Assembly: GCF_037975245.1 (NCBI RefSeq)
Contig: NC_092577.1
Span: 13,257,513-13,321,512, forward strand
DNA from: Apostichopus japonicus
Lineage: Eukaryota; Echinodermata; Holothuroidea; Aspidochirotida; Stichopodidae
DNA length: 64,000 bases
Direction of reading: 5' to 3'
Shown piece by piece: positions 11,090 through 23,867 of this stretch; positions within the stretch are counted from its first letter, which is position 1; the number at the start of each line of letters is the position of its first letter. The position numbers were made by a program, and so were the translations under genes. The notes under the pieces were generated by a model. That model ran no database searches. It was given only the letters and a program-made list of their open reading frames with translations, and was not told the DNA's origin.

Positions 11090-12085
11090 ATACAAGATAC
11101 AGCTTTGGGAGAACGTGATCTCAACTTATTTCTTGGCATTATGTGATCATGTGGGTCTCACAAATGTGGAAGTGTCTCTCGTCGTATTTTTTCTCTGAAC
11201 TGTACCAACTTGCTTAGACACATACGCATGCGCAGTTGGTTTATATAGTAAAGATAGTTCAACTGTTTTGTGTCGTTTTATAGAATGTTCTATTTTCTTG
11301 TTACTCTCTCTAAGGAAGTTCATAGTTAATATGATATTTTGCTATGGATAGAGGTGCCTGCTATTCACTGCCAACAAGTGTATAGGTCTTCAAAATGAAA
11401 TCTTAGGCATACTTACCACACCCCCTTCCCCTCCCTTAGGCATATTTACCATCCCCTCCCTTAGGCATACTAACCACTCACCCCTCACTTTTTTTCATAT
11501 CAGGATAATCTCCATTTATCAAGCATATACTTTCTTCTATATTATCTTTTGTACCATGTAAAACTACAACAATCTTTTCATCATATTGCTCTTTCGACTT
11601 TAACTTGAATAAAGTAAGAAAAAAACTACATGATATAAAATGAAGTTCAGTCCGTGTGTCAATCTTTTAGTCTGTATGTGTTTCCTTGTTTTATTTACTT
11701 TATTATATATATATATTTTTTATATTCTGACGAAATAAGGTTAGTAGTACGGGCTAATGAAAACATATACCAAGATTAGCTTAACGAGATCAGCGGTGGT
11801 GGGGGATGGGGGTGCCATTGTATTCCCATGTATACTGTCATAATGTACCCTTAGAAGGTGAAGTGTGCTACGTTTCCCTCTGTATTCCCTCTCAAGTTTA
11901 AACTAGTTTGATAATGAAGGTAACACAAAGCCAGGATTAGTCATGTCAGTTGGTTTGCCCAAAGAAAGGGGTGGCGGAGATGGGGGCTTGGGTACCTCCC
12001 CATCCCCACCACTTTTATAACCTCAAATGTGCCCCTTGTCATAAGTTTAAAGTGACCTTTGTTATTGAAAAGTATCCCTTTTCCA
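11090..12085. other. no gene seen
   Basis: Non-coding, with short simple stretches such as a small TA run near 11705. No exon supported. Confidence 0.45.
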
Positions 12086-12090
12086 TTTTT

Positions 12091-14717
12091 GGTTCCTTGC
12101 TTTAGCAAAAGGAACCTATGCAGTCAGGTTGGCGTATGTGTGTGTGTATGTGTGTGTGTGTGTCTGTGACACTTGCTTGGGTACGCTCTATCTCAATAAG
12201 GGAATGTTGGATTGAGGCCAAACTTGGACTATAGATCCGCCATATGGAGAAGGTGTGCCCTATTGTTTCTGGTGCCCACAAAGGTCACTAAAGGTCAGTT
12301 ATGGTCCAAAAACCGAAAATATTAAAACTGCAATAACTCCCAGTGACAAGATTGATATTTAGGGACCAGTTGTGAACTGGTTAGGGGAGCATTTTCAAAC
12401 TTAACGGTCATGTGATCCGAGGTCACCAAAGGTCAATTAATGATAAAAAACTAGTATTTCTGCGATAACTTGAGAACGAAATGTCCGTTAGGGTTGGGAG
12501 TTGCTTCAATGTTATCCAATTGTTGACCCGCATCTAGGTGACCCTTGACCTCAATTTGACCTCTGGTGACCTTTACATGTTTTTGTGGATTTTTACAGTT
12601 TTGATGCTATTTTCAGATGTCAAAGGTACCTTCTGATCATAAATGTCATCAGGTTGACCCCGTGTGACCTTTATGTGCGAAGTTATATGGGGTCAAAGTT
12701 TTTCGGTCGGAGTTAGGATGGTTGTACAGACTTGTCGTTTTGTTTTTTGGAATCAGGAGATTAAACTACTTCTGAAACCAAGGTCAAAAGGTCAAAGGTC
12801 ACATTAGAAAAAATGTGCTTATTTTAGGAGGAAACGAGCAAAAAAGAAAATGTTTGGTTTTGATGCTAGATTTGGATATCAAAGGTACCTTCCGATCAAA
12901 AATGTCAATTGGTTGACACCCGTGTGACCTTCGTGTGCGAAGTTATACGAGGTCAAAGTTAATTTTTAGACATTTAATGCAACAACTCCCAGTTCCAAGG
13001 TGTGACATGGTTGATATTTTCGGACAAGTTGCAAATGATATAGGGGAATATTTTCAAACTTAACGGTCATGTGATACGAGGTCACCAAAGGTCAATTAAT
13101 GTTAAAAAACTAGTATTTTGGGGATAGCAAATGGGCAAAGAAAAAAATGTTTGAATTTGTATAGTTTGATGCTCTAATTTAGGTCTCATCAATCAAAAAT
13201 GTCAATAAGTTGACCCAAGGTGACCTTTGTATGTTAAGTTATATGAGGTCAAAGTTAATTTTCAGACATTTAGTGTAATAACTCCCAGTACCAATGTGTT
13301 ACACAGTTGATATTTTGAGACAAGTTGCAAATGGTATAGGGGAATATTTTCAAACTTAACGGTCATGTGATCCGAGGTCACCAAAGGTCAATTAATGATA
13401 AAAAACTAGTTTTTTTGCGATAACTTGAAAACAAATTGTCCGTTAGGGTTGGGAGTTGCTTCAATGTAATCCAATTGTCGACCGCATCTGGGTGACCCTT
13501 GACCTCAATTTGACCTCTGGTGACCTTTAAGTGTTTGTGGATTTTTACAGTTTCGATGCTATTTTCAGATGTTAAAGGTACCTTCTGATCATAAATGTCA
13601 ATGGGTTGACCCCCGTGTGACCTTCGTGTGCGAAGTTATATGAGGTCAAAGTTAATTTTCAGACATTTAATGCAATAAATCCCAGTTCCAAGGTGTGACA
13701 AGGTTGATATTTTTGGAGTAGTTGCAAATGGTATAGGGGAATATTTTCAAACTTAACGGTCATGTGATACAAGGTCACCCAAGGTCAATTTATGATAAAA
13801 AACTAGTATTTTTGCGATAACTTGAGAACAAATTGTCCGTTAGGGTTGGGAGTTGCTTCAATGTAATCCAATTGTCGAACCGCATCTGGGTGACCCTTGA
13901 CCTCAATTTGACCTCTGGTGACCTTTTCGTGTTTTGTGGAATTTTACAGTTTCGATGCTATTTTCAGATGTTAAAGGTACCTTCTGATCATAAATGTCAA
14001 TGGGTTGACCCCGTGTGACCTTCATGTGTGAAGGTATATGAGGTCAAAGTTAATTTTCAGACATTTAATGCAATAATTCCTAGTGCCAAGGTGTGACAAG
14101 GTTGATTTTGTTGGACAAGTTGCAAATGGTATAGGGGAATATTTTCAACTTAATGGTCATGTAATCCAACGTCACCAAAGGTCAGCTAATGTTAAAAAAG
14201 TAGTATTTTGGGGGGAGAAAATGGGCAAAGAAAAAATGTTTGAATTTTTACAGTCATGCTCTATTTAGGTCTCACCGATCAAAAATGTCAATTGGTTGAC
14301 CTCCGGGTGACCTTTGTGTGTAAAGTTATGTATACAAGTTCAAAGTAAGTTTTTTGACATTTAATGCAATTAAATCTCAATGCCAAGGTGTGACATGGTT
14401 GATATTTTGGGACAAGTTGTGAATGGGGTGGTGGAACATTTTGAAACTTAAAGGTCATGTCATCTGAGGTCACCAATGTTATCATATCTGTTGACACGCT
14501 TGTAGGTCTCTTATATTTCTTACATTTTCGACGCCATATTTAGATCTCAAAAGTGCCTTTTGATCAAAAATCTGTTCACATTTTGTGATCACAAAAGTGT
14601 TGGCTATAGTGTTGGTTACTTTATGGGATCATGTAGGACCACAATTACTTGGACTATTTCAGCCCAATCTTGCTTGATAATATTATGTGTATTGTCATAT
14701 ACCCCAAGCAAGGAACC
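12091..14717. mobile_element. repeat element with short inverted ends and internal AGGTCA-rich repeats
   Basis: The left end GGTTCCTTGCTT (12091-12102) is the exact reverse complement of the right end AAGCAAGGAACC (14706-14717). Just inside the left end, GGTTCCTT and AAGGAACC can form a hairpin. Inside, six related units are marked by 'gaccttNNtgtgNgaagttata' at about 12667, 12926, 13221, 13619, 14017 and 14309, with spacings of 259, 295, 398, 398 and 292 bp. Other shared phrases are 'aacttaacggtcatgtgat' and 'ggtcaccaaaggtcaatta'. No transposase frame is present, so this is a non-autonomous element or a satellite-like block captured in one. No family is assigned. Confidence 0.6.
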
Positions 14718-14749
14718 ACAGTGCCCTTGGGCTCTTGTTGTAATGGAAA

Positions 14750-16480
14750 AGTGACCTATTGTTGAAAAATCAAACTAATTAGAAAGTACCCGTTTCGTTG
14801 AAACATTATGGATAAGATTTAAGAACAACTTGTACTAAAATTTGTGGTACAGATTACAGAATGCACAGAGGTTTCATATTATAAAACTACGTCTTGAGGT
14901 GATTTGGTCTTGCGAAGTTTGTAAACACCCAACTACCTCCCCCCCCCCCCCATCCCGCCCCTCCTTCAACAGGCAAACCCTTGTCGTTGCCTCTACACTG
15001 GGATTTGAAATCTATGTTACGTTTTCAATTATTTTCAATTGGTATTTTCGATGATGAAAATAAACGGTATCACCCTCATTTTCACAGGATAAGATACCAG
15101 TTACTAATGTTACCAACAGAAACATGATTGGCTCCATATGTAGTTATTTCTCCATAAAAGAGAATATCAAGTTAAATTACTTCATATTCAAACAAATACC
15201 GTATCATCGCAATGTTGCTGTTTGCCTCTAGAAATTAATATAATTCCACCTCAGACGAAATCTGTATAAAACCATTAGTATAGAAGATCTTTGAGAACCT
15301 ACTATAAGAAACGTACCAAATGTCAAAAATCCAGAATGACGAGTATGTGCGTTCAGCATTCACCGTGATAACCTCTCCCCCCCCCCTCCCACCCCACTCG
15401 TCAATGTGCAACCACGTATACTTTTGGTGACCTTTATACCCCATAATGAAATCAGGGGATCATAAATCCCCCACCCCACACCTGTGATCGGAATGAGTAC
15501 ACTTTAAATCCTTTTAACTAGGATCTACTGGACCCGCCCCCCCCCCTCCAAGGTACAAGAAAAGTGCCCATCTCCCTGCCTACCTCGCTAAATACAGTCA
15601 AACAGAAAGATAGGGTATTGTTGGAAACAATAGGCAAAACAAAAATGGTAGATAATATACACATATTTATATATATTTTTTTGTAATAGGATGTTATAGT
15701 ATCCAATGCTATCGACATACCATCCCCAAAATTCATCACAATATATGAATAATACTTAAAGTTTAACAGATCAGTGAACGTTCCTTTTTTTCTTAAATTT
15801 GTCAGGTTTTTATTAACTTTTTGTGTTATTTTCGTGATATGTTCGTGATATTTACATCGTCATGCAATCATGCTTTTGCCTATCCCTGTGGTGCTGCCTA
15901 CTGCGTGACACCCCCAGGTGTATAAACCCACCGTTTTTTATGATTAGTAGGATTTAAATTGCTGAAGTAAACCCTTTTCCACATGACACCTGTCATTTGC
16001 AAGGACTTTAATATTTACATTAACTGCCCTACCTTCATCAATAGCTAATAATATACTCTAACTATAAGCGGCATCAAGCTCTGTTTTTCGACCTTTTTTT
16101 TCACTTTTGGGTATACATGTGTTTAAAGGAAAGGCGGACATTACGTGTGACCAAAAGAGGGTGCAGGAAACCGGCCAGGGAATATGCAAAATGGGGACTG
16201 GGTGGACGCACTGTAATTATGAGCAAGCAACAGTTCGAATATACCGTCCAATCCACCCCAAAACCGCTATAGATAGTCATTAGTGACGTCAAACCTTTGG
16301 CGGGAAAGTCTTCCAACACCACTTTACATCGAAGCAGACGATATGTAGCTTTTCTTTTTTTAATGTCCGTTCCCGATGCTTCTTTCAACAGACTTTATGA
16401 TTTTTTTTTTACTTTACCTATAATTGAATTGTCTAAGGATGTCAAATGCGATTTAGGCCCACTTTTCAATGACAACGGCA
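14750..16480. other. no gene seen
   Basis: Holds several C-runs (near 14940, 15379 and 15535) and AT-rich sequence. The short open frames here have no protein-like composition or splice support. Confidence 0.4.
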
Positions 16481-16481
16481 G

Positions 16482-16538
<57 letters not shown>
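16482..16538. repeat. (TA)n microsatellite
   Basis: About 28 uninterrupted TA dinucleotides. It lies just left of the duplicated segment that starts near 16541. Confidence 0.95.
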
Positions 16539-16540
<2 letters not shown>

Positions 16541-17960
16541 ACAAAGGTCACAGCCATAACATTTGCACGCAATTTTTTGGCAAACATACTTCAATTATTG
16601 TTAGCAATGTAATTAACCATTAACTGCTTCAATTGATCAAATAATTGGTCAACGCTTTAGTTTATAGCTCACTGAGGAACAAAACTCTATGTCGTGCACG
16701 CCTTAGAGAAGCGATCATATGCTCTGCTTTTAATGGTTCATGCACAGAATGCCAGCACATGCAAGCTACTTCGCACGACGGTGCAACAATAACCCTTACA
16801 GCGATTTGATACTCATTAAAACCATCTTGCTACACCGAAAACAATGACTGTTACAAATAACGCCTTCGTTATTGAAACGAGAGACAGACGCGATCCGTAT
16901 CTTATGGTCGAAATTTCTTTAACTGACACATCATAGAAGCTGTCAAAACATCAGTTTAGCTCAAATATTGTTAAAAATACATCGATCGAAATGATTTATA
17001 ATATACAGCGTTGTAGGCATGGCCAACACGGTTGCTTTAACTTTTTGGAAAATAATTTTCTGTGTTCCTAGGTGATGTAAAATCAAACATTAAGATAGCT
17101 ACGCCCATGGTTCGCACTGACAACAATTTAGATTAATATATTTTTGTATTCGTGTATATCTGTAATCTCATTTTAACCCATGTTATTGTAGTTTCATTGT
17201 AAATCAATGCTGTTGTTTTTTGGGTATTTTGTGTCCTTTAATCCTTACCGTGAACTTTTGGGTGTTGTTTGGTTAGCTCAGTGGGTTAGCCTGTATAATT
17301 GGTTGGCGATGTTACAGATTACTTGTATCTATATCTATCCATATTTACATATCTCGCTTCGTTGGGATAGATAACAATGGAAGATAAAAATTGGAACTAC
17401 AATATTATGCTTATCACAAGGTCAATATATGTCAATATATTGCATATAATTTTAGAATTCATCAGTTGCGGGTGAGCTTGTACAAGTTAGAAAGAATAAC
17501 AAACCTGTATGGACACCTAGTTGAACACAACGTCATCAAGTCTCGCAAACAGAAGTCGTAATTAATCAGATTTAGTCTCATAAATCAACGGAGACGGACG
17601 AAATTTGTCAACACGCGCTATACTCGTTTATCATTCGAAGGTAAGGTCTAACATGATTCATCAACTTCCAGCGAGACAAGCATTTCAATGTACATGTGAA
17701 CTTTTTTTTAAATAGCCTAGCGAGTGTGACTAAACTTATGTAGGCAAAAACACATAGTTCACTCACCACTAATAATTAAACGCTTTAGACTCTGCAGTTG
17801 GAATTGAAACAGAATACAACAGCAAGTCTTTCAACTTCAGGTACTTATATGTGACAGGAACACTGATATACTGACTGCATCTATCATGCGTAAAAAAAAA
17901 ATCCCAAAGAAGCAGCAGCAATGACTGACGCCGCTCCTTGTTCAGCGAACATAGCTTGTC
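16541..17960 (+). repeat. decayed copy of the membrane-gene promoter and first-exon region
   Basis: Collinear with 23868-25280. Matching anchors include 'cacaaaggtcacagcc', 'tttttggcaaacat', 'ctttgtcgtgcacgcctta' (16687 and 24006), 'aacacaacNtcatcaagtctcgca' and 'tttccagcgagac'. The part matching the first coding exon at 24895 lies at about 17576-17640. Its start codon is replaced (atc for atg) and the frame is degraded, although the donor-like GTAAGG is kept. It is therefore a dead promoter and first-exon copy from an older duplication of the locus. Confidence 0.7.
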
Positions 17961-18760
17961 TTTTGTAACATTACGTTAGAACTAGTAGCTAGGATTTGGC
18001 AAGTAACCTCATTGAACCTCTAACCTTTTGCACAATGAGGGAAAAATCATTAGTTTTCGTTTAATCAAACCAACTTGTATCCGACCTTTGTTAGTGTATA
18101 TCAGCCTAACAGGCTCGGCAGTTCCATGCTTCCTTGTTGTTTTTCAACCAAAATTGCAAGTTATTTGGAACAAAGTTATCTAAACTTATCATCCGGCTCT
18201 AAATTAATCTTAGGTCACTAAGTCAAGTTGTTAACAGCCAAAACTTAGGATGTCGTGGTTTAGAGTTGTCATATGTAAGGATAGTAAATTTTTAGTAATT
18301 TCGTGCTCTCAGCCCATATCTGAAAGTTAGCGCGAACCTGGCCAAGTCCATGACTTTTCTTTGCTATGACATGTGTAAGAAAAAAAACGTATTTGTAACG
18401 TTTCAGTTTGTACTATTTGTTCAGTTTACGCCACCAACCAACAGTGTTTCAATGATACATTGCATTGTTTTTGCTGTACAGTGCTAATTCACATGATAAT
18501 TGTCACAGTTTTCAGTTATTCAGTCTGAACTGTTCAGTGTATGAAACCTGTTATTTTCACTCCTAAACTTTCACAGAGTACCAATGTAAAATTAAACTTT
18601 ATCTTAGTGTGGTGTGCGTGCTATAACATTCACTTATTGGTTTCGAGTCGAAAAAAAAGTCCAAGGGTATTCCTAATTCAAAATGACTTCTCATAAAAAA
18701 AAACTGCATATTCTGGGTGCCCGGTCATATTAAACAAAACAGCAATTTTTGTTTGTATTA
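17961..18760. other. no gene seen
   Basis: AT-rich sequence with no supported exon or repeat. Confidence 0.4.
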
Positions 18761-18762
18761 TT

Positions 18763-19660
18763 ATTACTATTACTATTATTATTATTATTATTATTATTAT
18801 TACACGAAATTTATATCGCGCCTTATTCAATTAAAAAATTGCAATGAAACGCTTTACAGCAAAAGATAAAAAAAATTTAAAAGTATAACAGTTAAAAAGG
18901 TTATAAAAGTTAAGATTGTATAGGAAAATATATGATAGAAATGTAAAGAAAAAATAGAAAAATTATGACTAAAATACAAAATAACACCTGAATTAAGTAC
19001 GTGAAGCAAGAAGAATAAAAAGTACATTAATCTGTGTTGGCAATGAAAAATTGCTCTAAGGCGCCTAACAGCAAAAGATAAAAACATGTTGAAAGTAAAA
19101 AAGTTCAAAAGGTTATAAAAGTTAAGATTGTAAGAAAAATATATGATAGAAATTTTAAAAATAAATAGAAAGTTTATGATTAAAATACAATAATAACACC
19201 TAAATAAAGTATGTACAGCAAGTATAAAATAAGTACATTAATCTGTGTTGGCAGCTCTGAAAAACAGTGTTTGAAGTAGTTTCTTGAATTGCGTTAAGTC
19301 TATATTAATATTGCATATATCCTGGGGTAAGTTATTCTATAATGGTGCAGCAGTATAATCAAAACGTTTAAATTCATATGTTGATGATCGGGTAGAAGGC
19401 ACACTAAGTAAATTTTTATTCATTGAGCGTAAGGATCTAGGCGGAATATAAGGTATGGTCTCATTGGTGATGTAACTAGGGGTCAAGTGATTAAGAGCCT
19501 TAAAGGTAAGTAAAATAATTTTAAATTTTGATATCAATCGTACAGGTAACCAATGTAGTTCATACATTAAATGAGATATATGGTTGCGACGAGGAGTTCT
19601 AGATATAAGGCGAACTGCAACAATATTCATTACATTTATACTTTTTAACGTTTTTATGTA
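18763..19660 (-). mobile_element. 5'-truncated LINE fragment (CR1/L2-like ORF2 C-terminus, 3' UTR, TAA tail)
   Basis: On the minus strand, 19630 down to about 19250 encodes the C-terminal part of a reverse-transcriptase ORF ('AVRLISRTPRRNHISHL', 'ELHWLPVRL', 'LTFKALNHLTPSYI'). After one in-frame stop near 19337 the coding sense continues ('NNLPQDICNI'). The 3' UTR contains two copies of an approximately 195-bp unit, at about 18839-19035 and 19040-19255. The end is a (TAA)n tail on the minus strand, seen as ATT repeats at about 18764-18800. It is a different family from the LINE at 2-6 kb. Confidence 0.85.
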
Positions 19661-22600
19661 GAATATTTAACTAATACAAACGGTAAAGCACTACGTCAGG
19701 TAGTTGTTGCAGTAACTCAGGGGTTGACTTACGAGATCAGAAGAACTAACTGTGCATGTTTTTCACAACAATGGTAGCTAAAATTAGATCAAAGGTATAT
19801 GTTTTAAATTGTTATCAACATATGTTCCACCAGTGTTACAAATATCATTACTATTGGAGGAACGACTAGTGCAAGGTATAGTTTAAATCATTTATTAACA
19901 ATTCGATATCGTTACATCGCCCATATAGCTACAGGAGATCCGTGTGCTTCATTGGGTCCATATAATGTTTACCTGATAAATACTTGAATTTGGTACATTT
20001 CAGGAAAAAAAGCAATTGTTATGAATGTACATTTTGTTGTAACAGTTTGGTTTCTATTAACCAAATAATGTTTGATAACTGCAGATAAAAGACAGATTAG
20101 TTCAAATTGAAAATGACTGGCAATGTTAATTATGTAAATTTTTATGTGAATTTCCCTTAATTGTGCACCTAGGCAGGATAAGTTGATTGGGAAACTGTTG
20201 GAAAATAACATAAGAACTTTATAGTTACTACCAATACGCAGGTGTCATATACGTTAGTGTTAGTGTTGTGAGTCAGTTGTGTGTAGTTCTTTTTATAAGA
20301 TTCTAGGCCAACTATTCAAATTCTCACCCATTTGCATTAAATGTCTACATCAGGATCTCTACCATTCTTAAACAGCTTTTGCGTGTTGTCGCAGTTTTCC
20401 CATCCTTGCCCATCTAGTTTTTTTTTTTTACTATCTATTCTTCACAAGACAGCAAACTAAGATATTAGTTAAATATTTGCCCTGCCAAGAGCATTAATGG
20501 CGATTGATTAAGGACTTCTGCAGTGGAGTTTTTTTCCATCAAATTCCTCATTTAAAATTAATTGCGTGCAGTTCCCCTGATCCACTAGTTTGAATTCAAC
20601 CAATCAGTGCATAGCTACATGTTTAATTATAAGCCATTGCTTAAAATAGATTCAATCACAGCAATCCGAAAACGTTGCGTCAGTATTACAGCAATACATA
20701 TTGTACACGTATAAAGCATGGTGTTGTAGTACATGTTGGTGTACTGAGATGTTTACGACACCGGCAAAGTGAAAATGAATTACCTCACTATTCAATGTCG
20801 TTCATAGAATTCAAATATTCATATTACGGGCGGGTCTTACTGCAAACCTTACGGAAAATATCTTCGAGAAAAACAAAGTTCAAAGTTGTCAATTTTTCGA
20901 GTTGTATTCGACCATTAACTTTAAGTGTAAACCAAGTTATGTTTGCCTTTATAGCATCGTGAGATCAATGAGATTGTAAAAATTACAGAAAAGGACGCAA
21001 AAAGCTGCTTTACGGAACTTTACATAATTTATGGCGAGGAGCCCCTATCCCTATCACTGTCAAGGGTTTTACACAATGTTTGAGAATAGAAGATTATCAC
21101 TTTTTATGTTATTGCTCTAACAACATCGTTACATCTTTAAACCATGAGATATCAAATGCCATCGCATTTTGTATCCCTAAGTACACAATGGAAGGAAAAG
21201 TTCATATCATTTTTGCGGGATTGCATCCAAAATGATACATACAATGGTCAAATTAATAAAGCAGTTTTCCAAATAGGAACATAGTATTTATTCAGATGTA
21301 ACATTCATTGCCTTCAACACTGCTATACAGATTTAAACAATAAACTGTTTCATGCAAACCACAATGCAGCGGCCAAAGCTTGAAATAAATATCACTCTAA
21401 ATTCTTTTTTATCCTCACCTACTGCTTGCATTTCACATGTTAATATTGTGATTACAGTTAATTTTCTATTTCCCCATTGTATAGGAGTTTGGGGTCACTA
21501 TTTGTAATACATCGAGTTCACTGAATATTGGCTTATGTCTTTTTCACCATTAAATAATCTCCAAAACTTAAAAATGACAAAATTTTCCTACTGCCAAATG
21601 TGGACACCACATTCATCTTCAAAGGAATAGGAAGAAGTTTCTATTCATGTTTAGTAACATAATTAGATAACCATATCATTGGCTGTAATATTTTTGAAGA
21701 GATAGCGCAAAGACATCATCATAAAGTTACGCGGAAGACAATTAGTATCGTTCTCATGACTCAGATGACTCATCCTAATATGAATCAATTAATTTGTGTT
21801 TTCAAGGTAAAGACTAATTTAGCTCAGCTTAGACCAAACCACAGAGAGTTACGACAAAATCGAAGTGATGTAAAACACATGTTTGTGCAAAAGAAGAAAT
21901 TGAAGTCCTGTTTGCACCCAGAAGTAAGATAACACTATCTTGAATGTCTTGTAATTCACATCATGCATGTAACAATAACACCACGAATCAAGTGCCATAT
22001 ACTAATACCGCTAAGAAGGACATCATGCTGCCAAGTCTTACCTATGTTAGACATACAACGTAGAGCTATACTACTATAAATATGACTTCCTCCAGTCGAT
22101 TTATCAAAAGCTAAGAGTATGGGTCATCCGTATACTGATGAACATTTCAAAGCAATACAGTTTTGGCCTTAATGAGATCTGCCTAAGATCAAGAGAGATG
22201 CCGATCCCGTTGGTAATGGCCATTCCGAGAGATATCAGAGAGTTCAGTACCGAAGAAATATGACAACCCAACAACCCAGTAAATAATTCGTATTCTAGTA
22301 GAAAGAGTTTCCAAGGGTGTTAAAGCAAAAAAGAAAAGTTGGGCGAGGTTTCGTATGGTATTTTGAATAATGACATTTATGCCATTATTTAAACAATATG
22401 GATAATAACGGTTAATGGTACGAATAAGTGAAAACAAAGATACAGTTAACTTAAGGGGCCAGCTACAAAGAAATAACGTATCTATTAAGACTGGGACTGA
22501 AGTCGATGAACTCGAAGGTGTAGTACAGCTTGGTCTTTGCGATGATCCGAGAGGAAATGTGCTTCGTCAAAAGCCACGGCGCGGAATTAATAAATGATTA

Positions 22601-23860
22601 AAAGTTCACCCAAAGACAATTGCACTTGTAACAACGGAACCACTTTAATTCACTGGGTGAAAGTCAGATATGGTATAGAAAAGAGATAGTCAATTCCGTC
22701 GTAGAAGAGAATAGATAATTAGATAAAATGAAAGTCACTAAAGAATTGAAGATCCATCAGTCAAACCTTGAACAGATACACAGAACGTAGTAACGATAGG
22801 AATAGAACAGGTAACACAATGTTACGGCAAAACAAGAAGAACCGTGCTTTATGAACGTAGTGAGAGGCGATGGTTCCCAACAACGGTGTATAAACCTCTG
22901 ACTGGTATCCGGACGCGGAATTAGTGTTGGTGGTTATTAGGGCGATCACGTTCAGATGATGTCTCAGTAAATGTAGCATTTTGAATATGCAAGAAGTAAA
23001 GCATGCCCATAAAAAAAATACACTTTATGTCCGAAATAAAACTAGTCTTTCTTTCTTTTTTAAATGTAATATTTGACCCTAAATAGATGCAAGTAGTAGA
23101 TGATAATAAATCATATATCCCGGCATGCATGTAAAACATATATATCTATTAACATTTGGTATTACAGGTTAGGAGGAGTTAAGCAAAAGATTATTTTCTC
23201 TACTCACATATCCATACACTTCCCCCCCCCCCCCCACAACGATGTTTTATATTTTATAATATATACTAATATTAATATTTACTTTTACTCCGACTTACCT
23301 GTCAGTCACACCAGGGAATAACGTGGCAGCAATGTTATTACCAATTTTAAAGAAATATTGATGAAGTACATTTGGTTTCATCCACTGCACATTACATATA
23401 ATGATGGAATACAAGACAAGCTTATCTTTGTTGCAAACATTTAATTTATGAAGGTTGATGGCTTTCTCACGAGAGTGTAACCTACAAACAAGTTTAGGCT
23501 GCTCCATTGTCTTTTTGAATTTCACTCTGATTGTACTCAATTGTATATAGCGCCATTACATAAAGCAGATGTTAGAACGGTACATCTCTCTCTGATTCGC
23601 TTCTTAAAGTTATTGAAGTACACATACATCATAGTTTATATTAGTGTGCTATTTAACGTGTAATACATTAATTGTCCAATATTAAATCAATTCACTTTAG
23701 ACTTAGACCTAAGTAATGAACAGACGGTCATCTTAATGTAAAGGTATATAAAATTACTATTTATTTTGTTTTTCATTTTGTGATATTTAACGGAAGTTAC
23801 TATAGTTATAAGCTATATGCCTCAAACATAGGATAAGTAGGTACTATGTTGATAAACTTG
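19661..23860. other. non-coding, with remnants of the duplicated locus
   Basis: About 19990-20240 matches 29545-29825 ('ttatgaatgtaca', 'ataaaagacagattaN', 'aataNNNaagaacN', 'taccaatacgcaggtgt'). About 21277-21340 matches 29843-29900 ('aggaacatagtatttatt', 'cattcattgccttcaa'). These are old copies of intron sequence from the membrane-protein locus. A C-run lies at about 23222-23236. I found no supported exon. Confidence 0.5.
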
Positions 23861-23867
23861 ATATCGC

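Noticed and set aside
10162-11090. Overlapping minus-strand frames of up to 173 codons rich in Leu, Tyr and Val
   Set aside because: All are by-products of the minisatellite, and the same peptide appears shifted in several frames.
17265-17310. A tRNA-like A box ('ggttagctcagtgggtta')
   Set aside because: No B box or pairing arms follow, and the duplicated copy near 24640 does not keep it.
22415-22597. A 60-codon plus-strand frame
   Set aside because: It begins with ATG and is polar, but has no splice sites, no relatives in the window and a length expected by chance.
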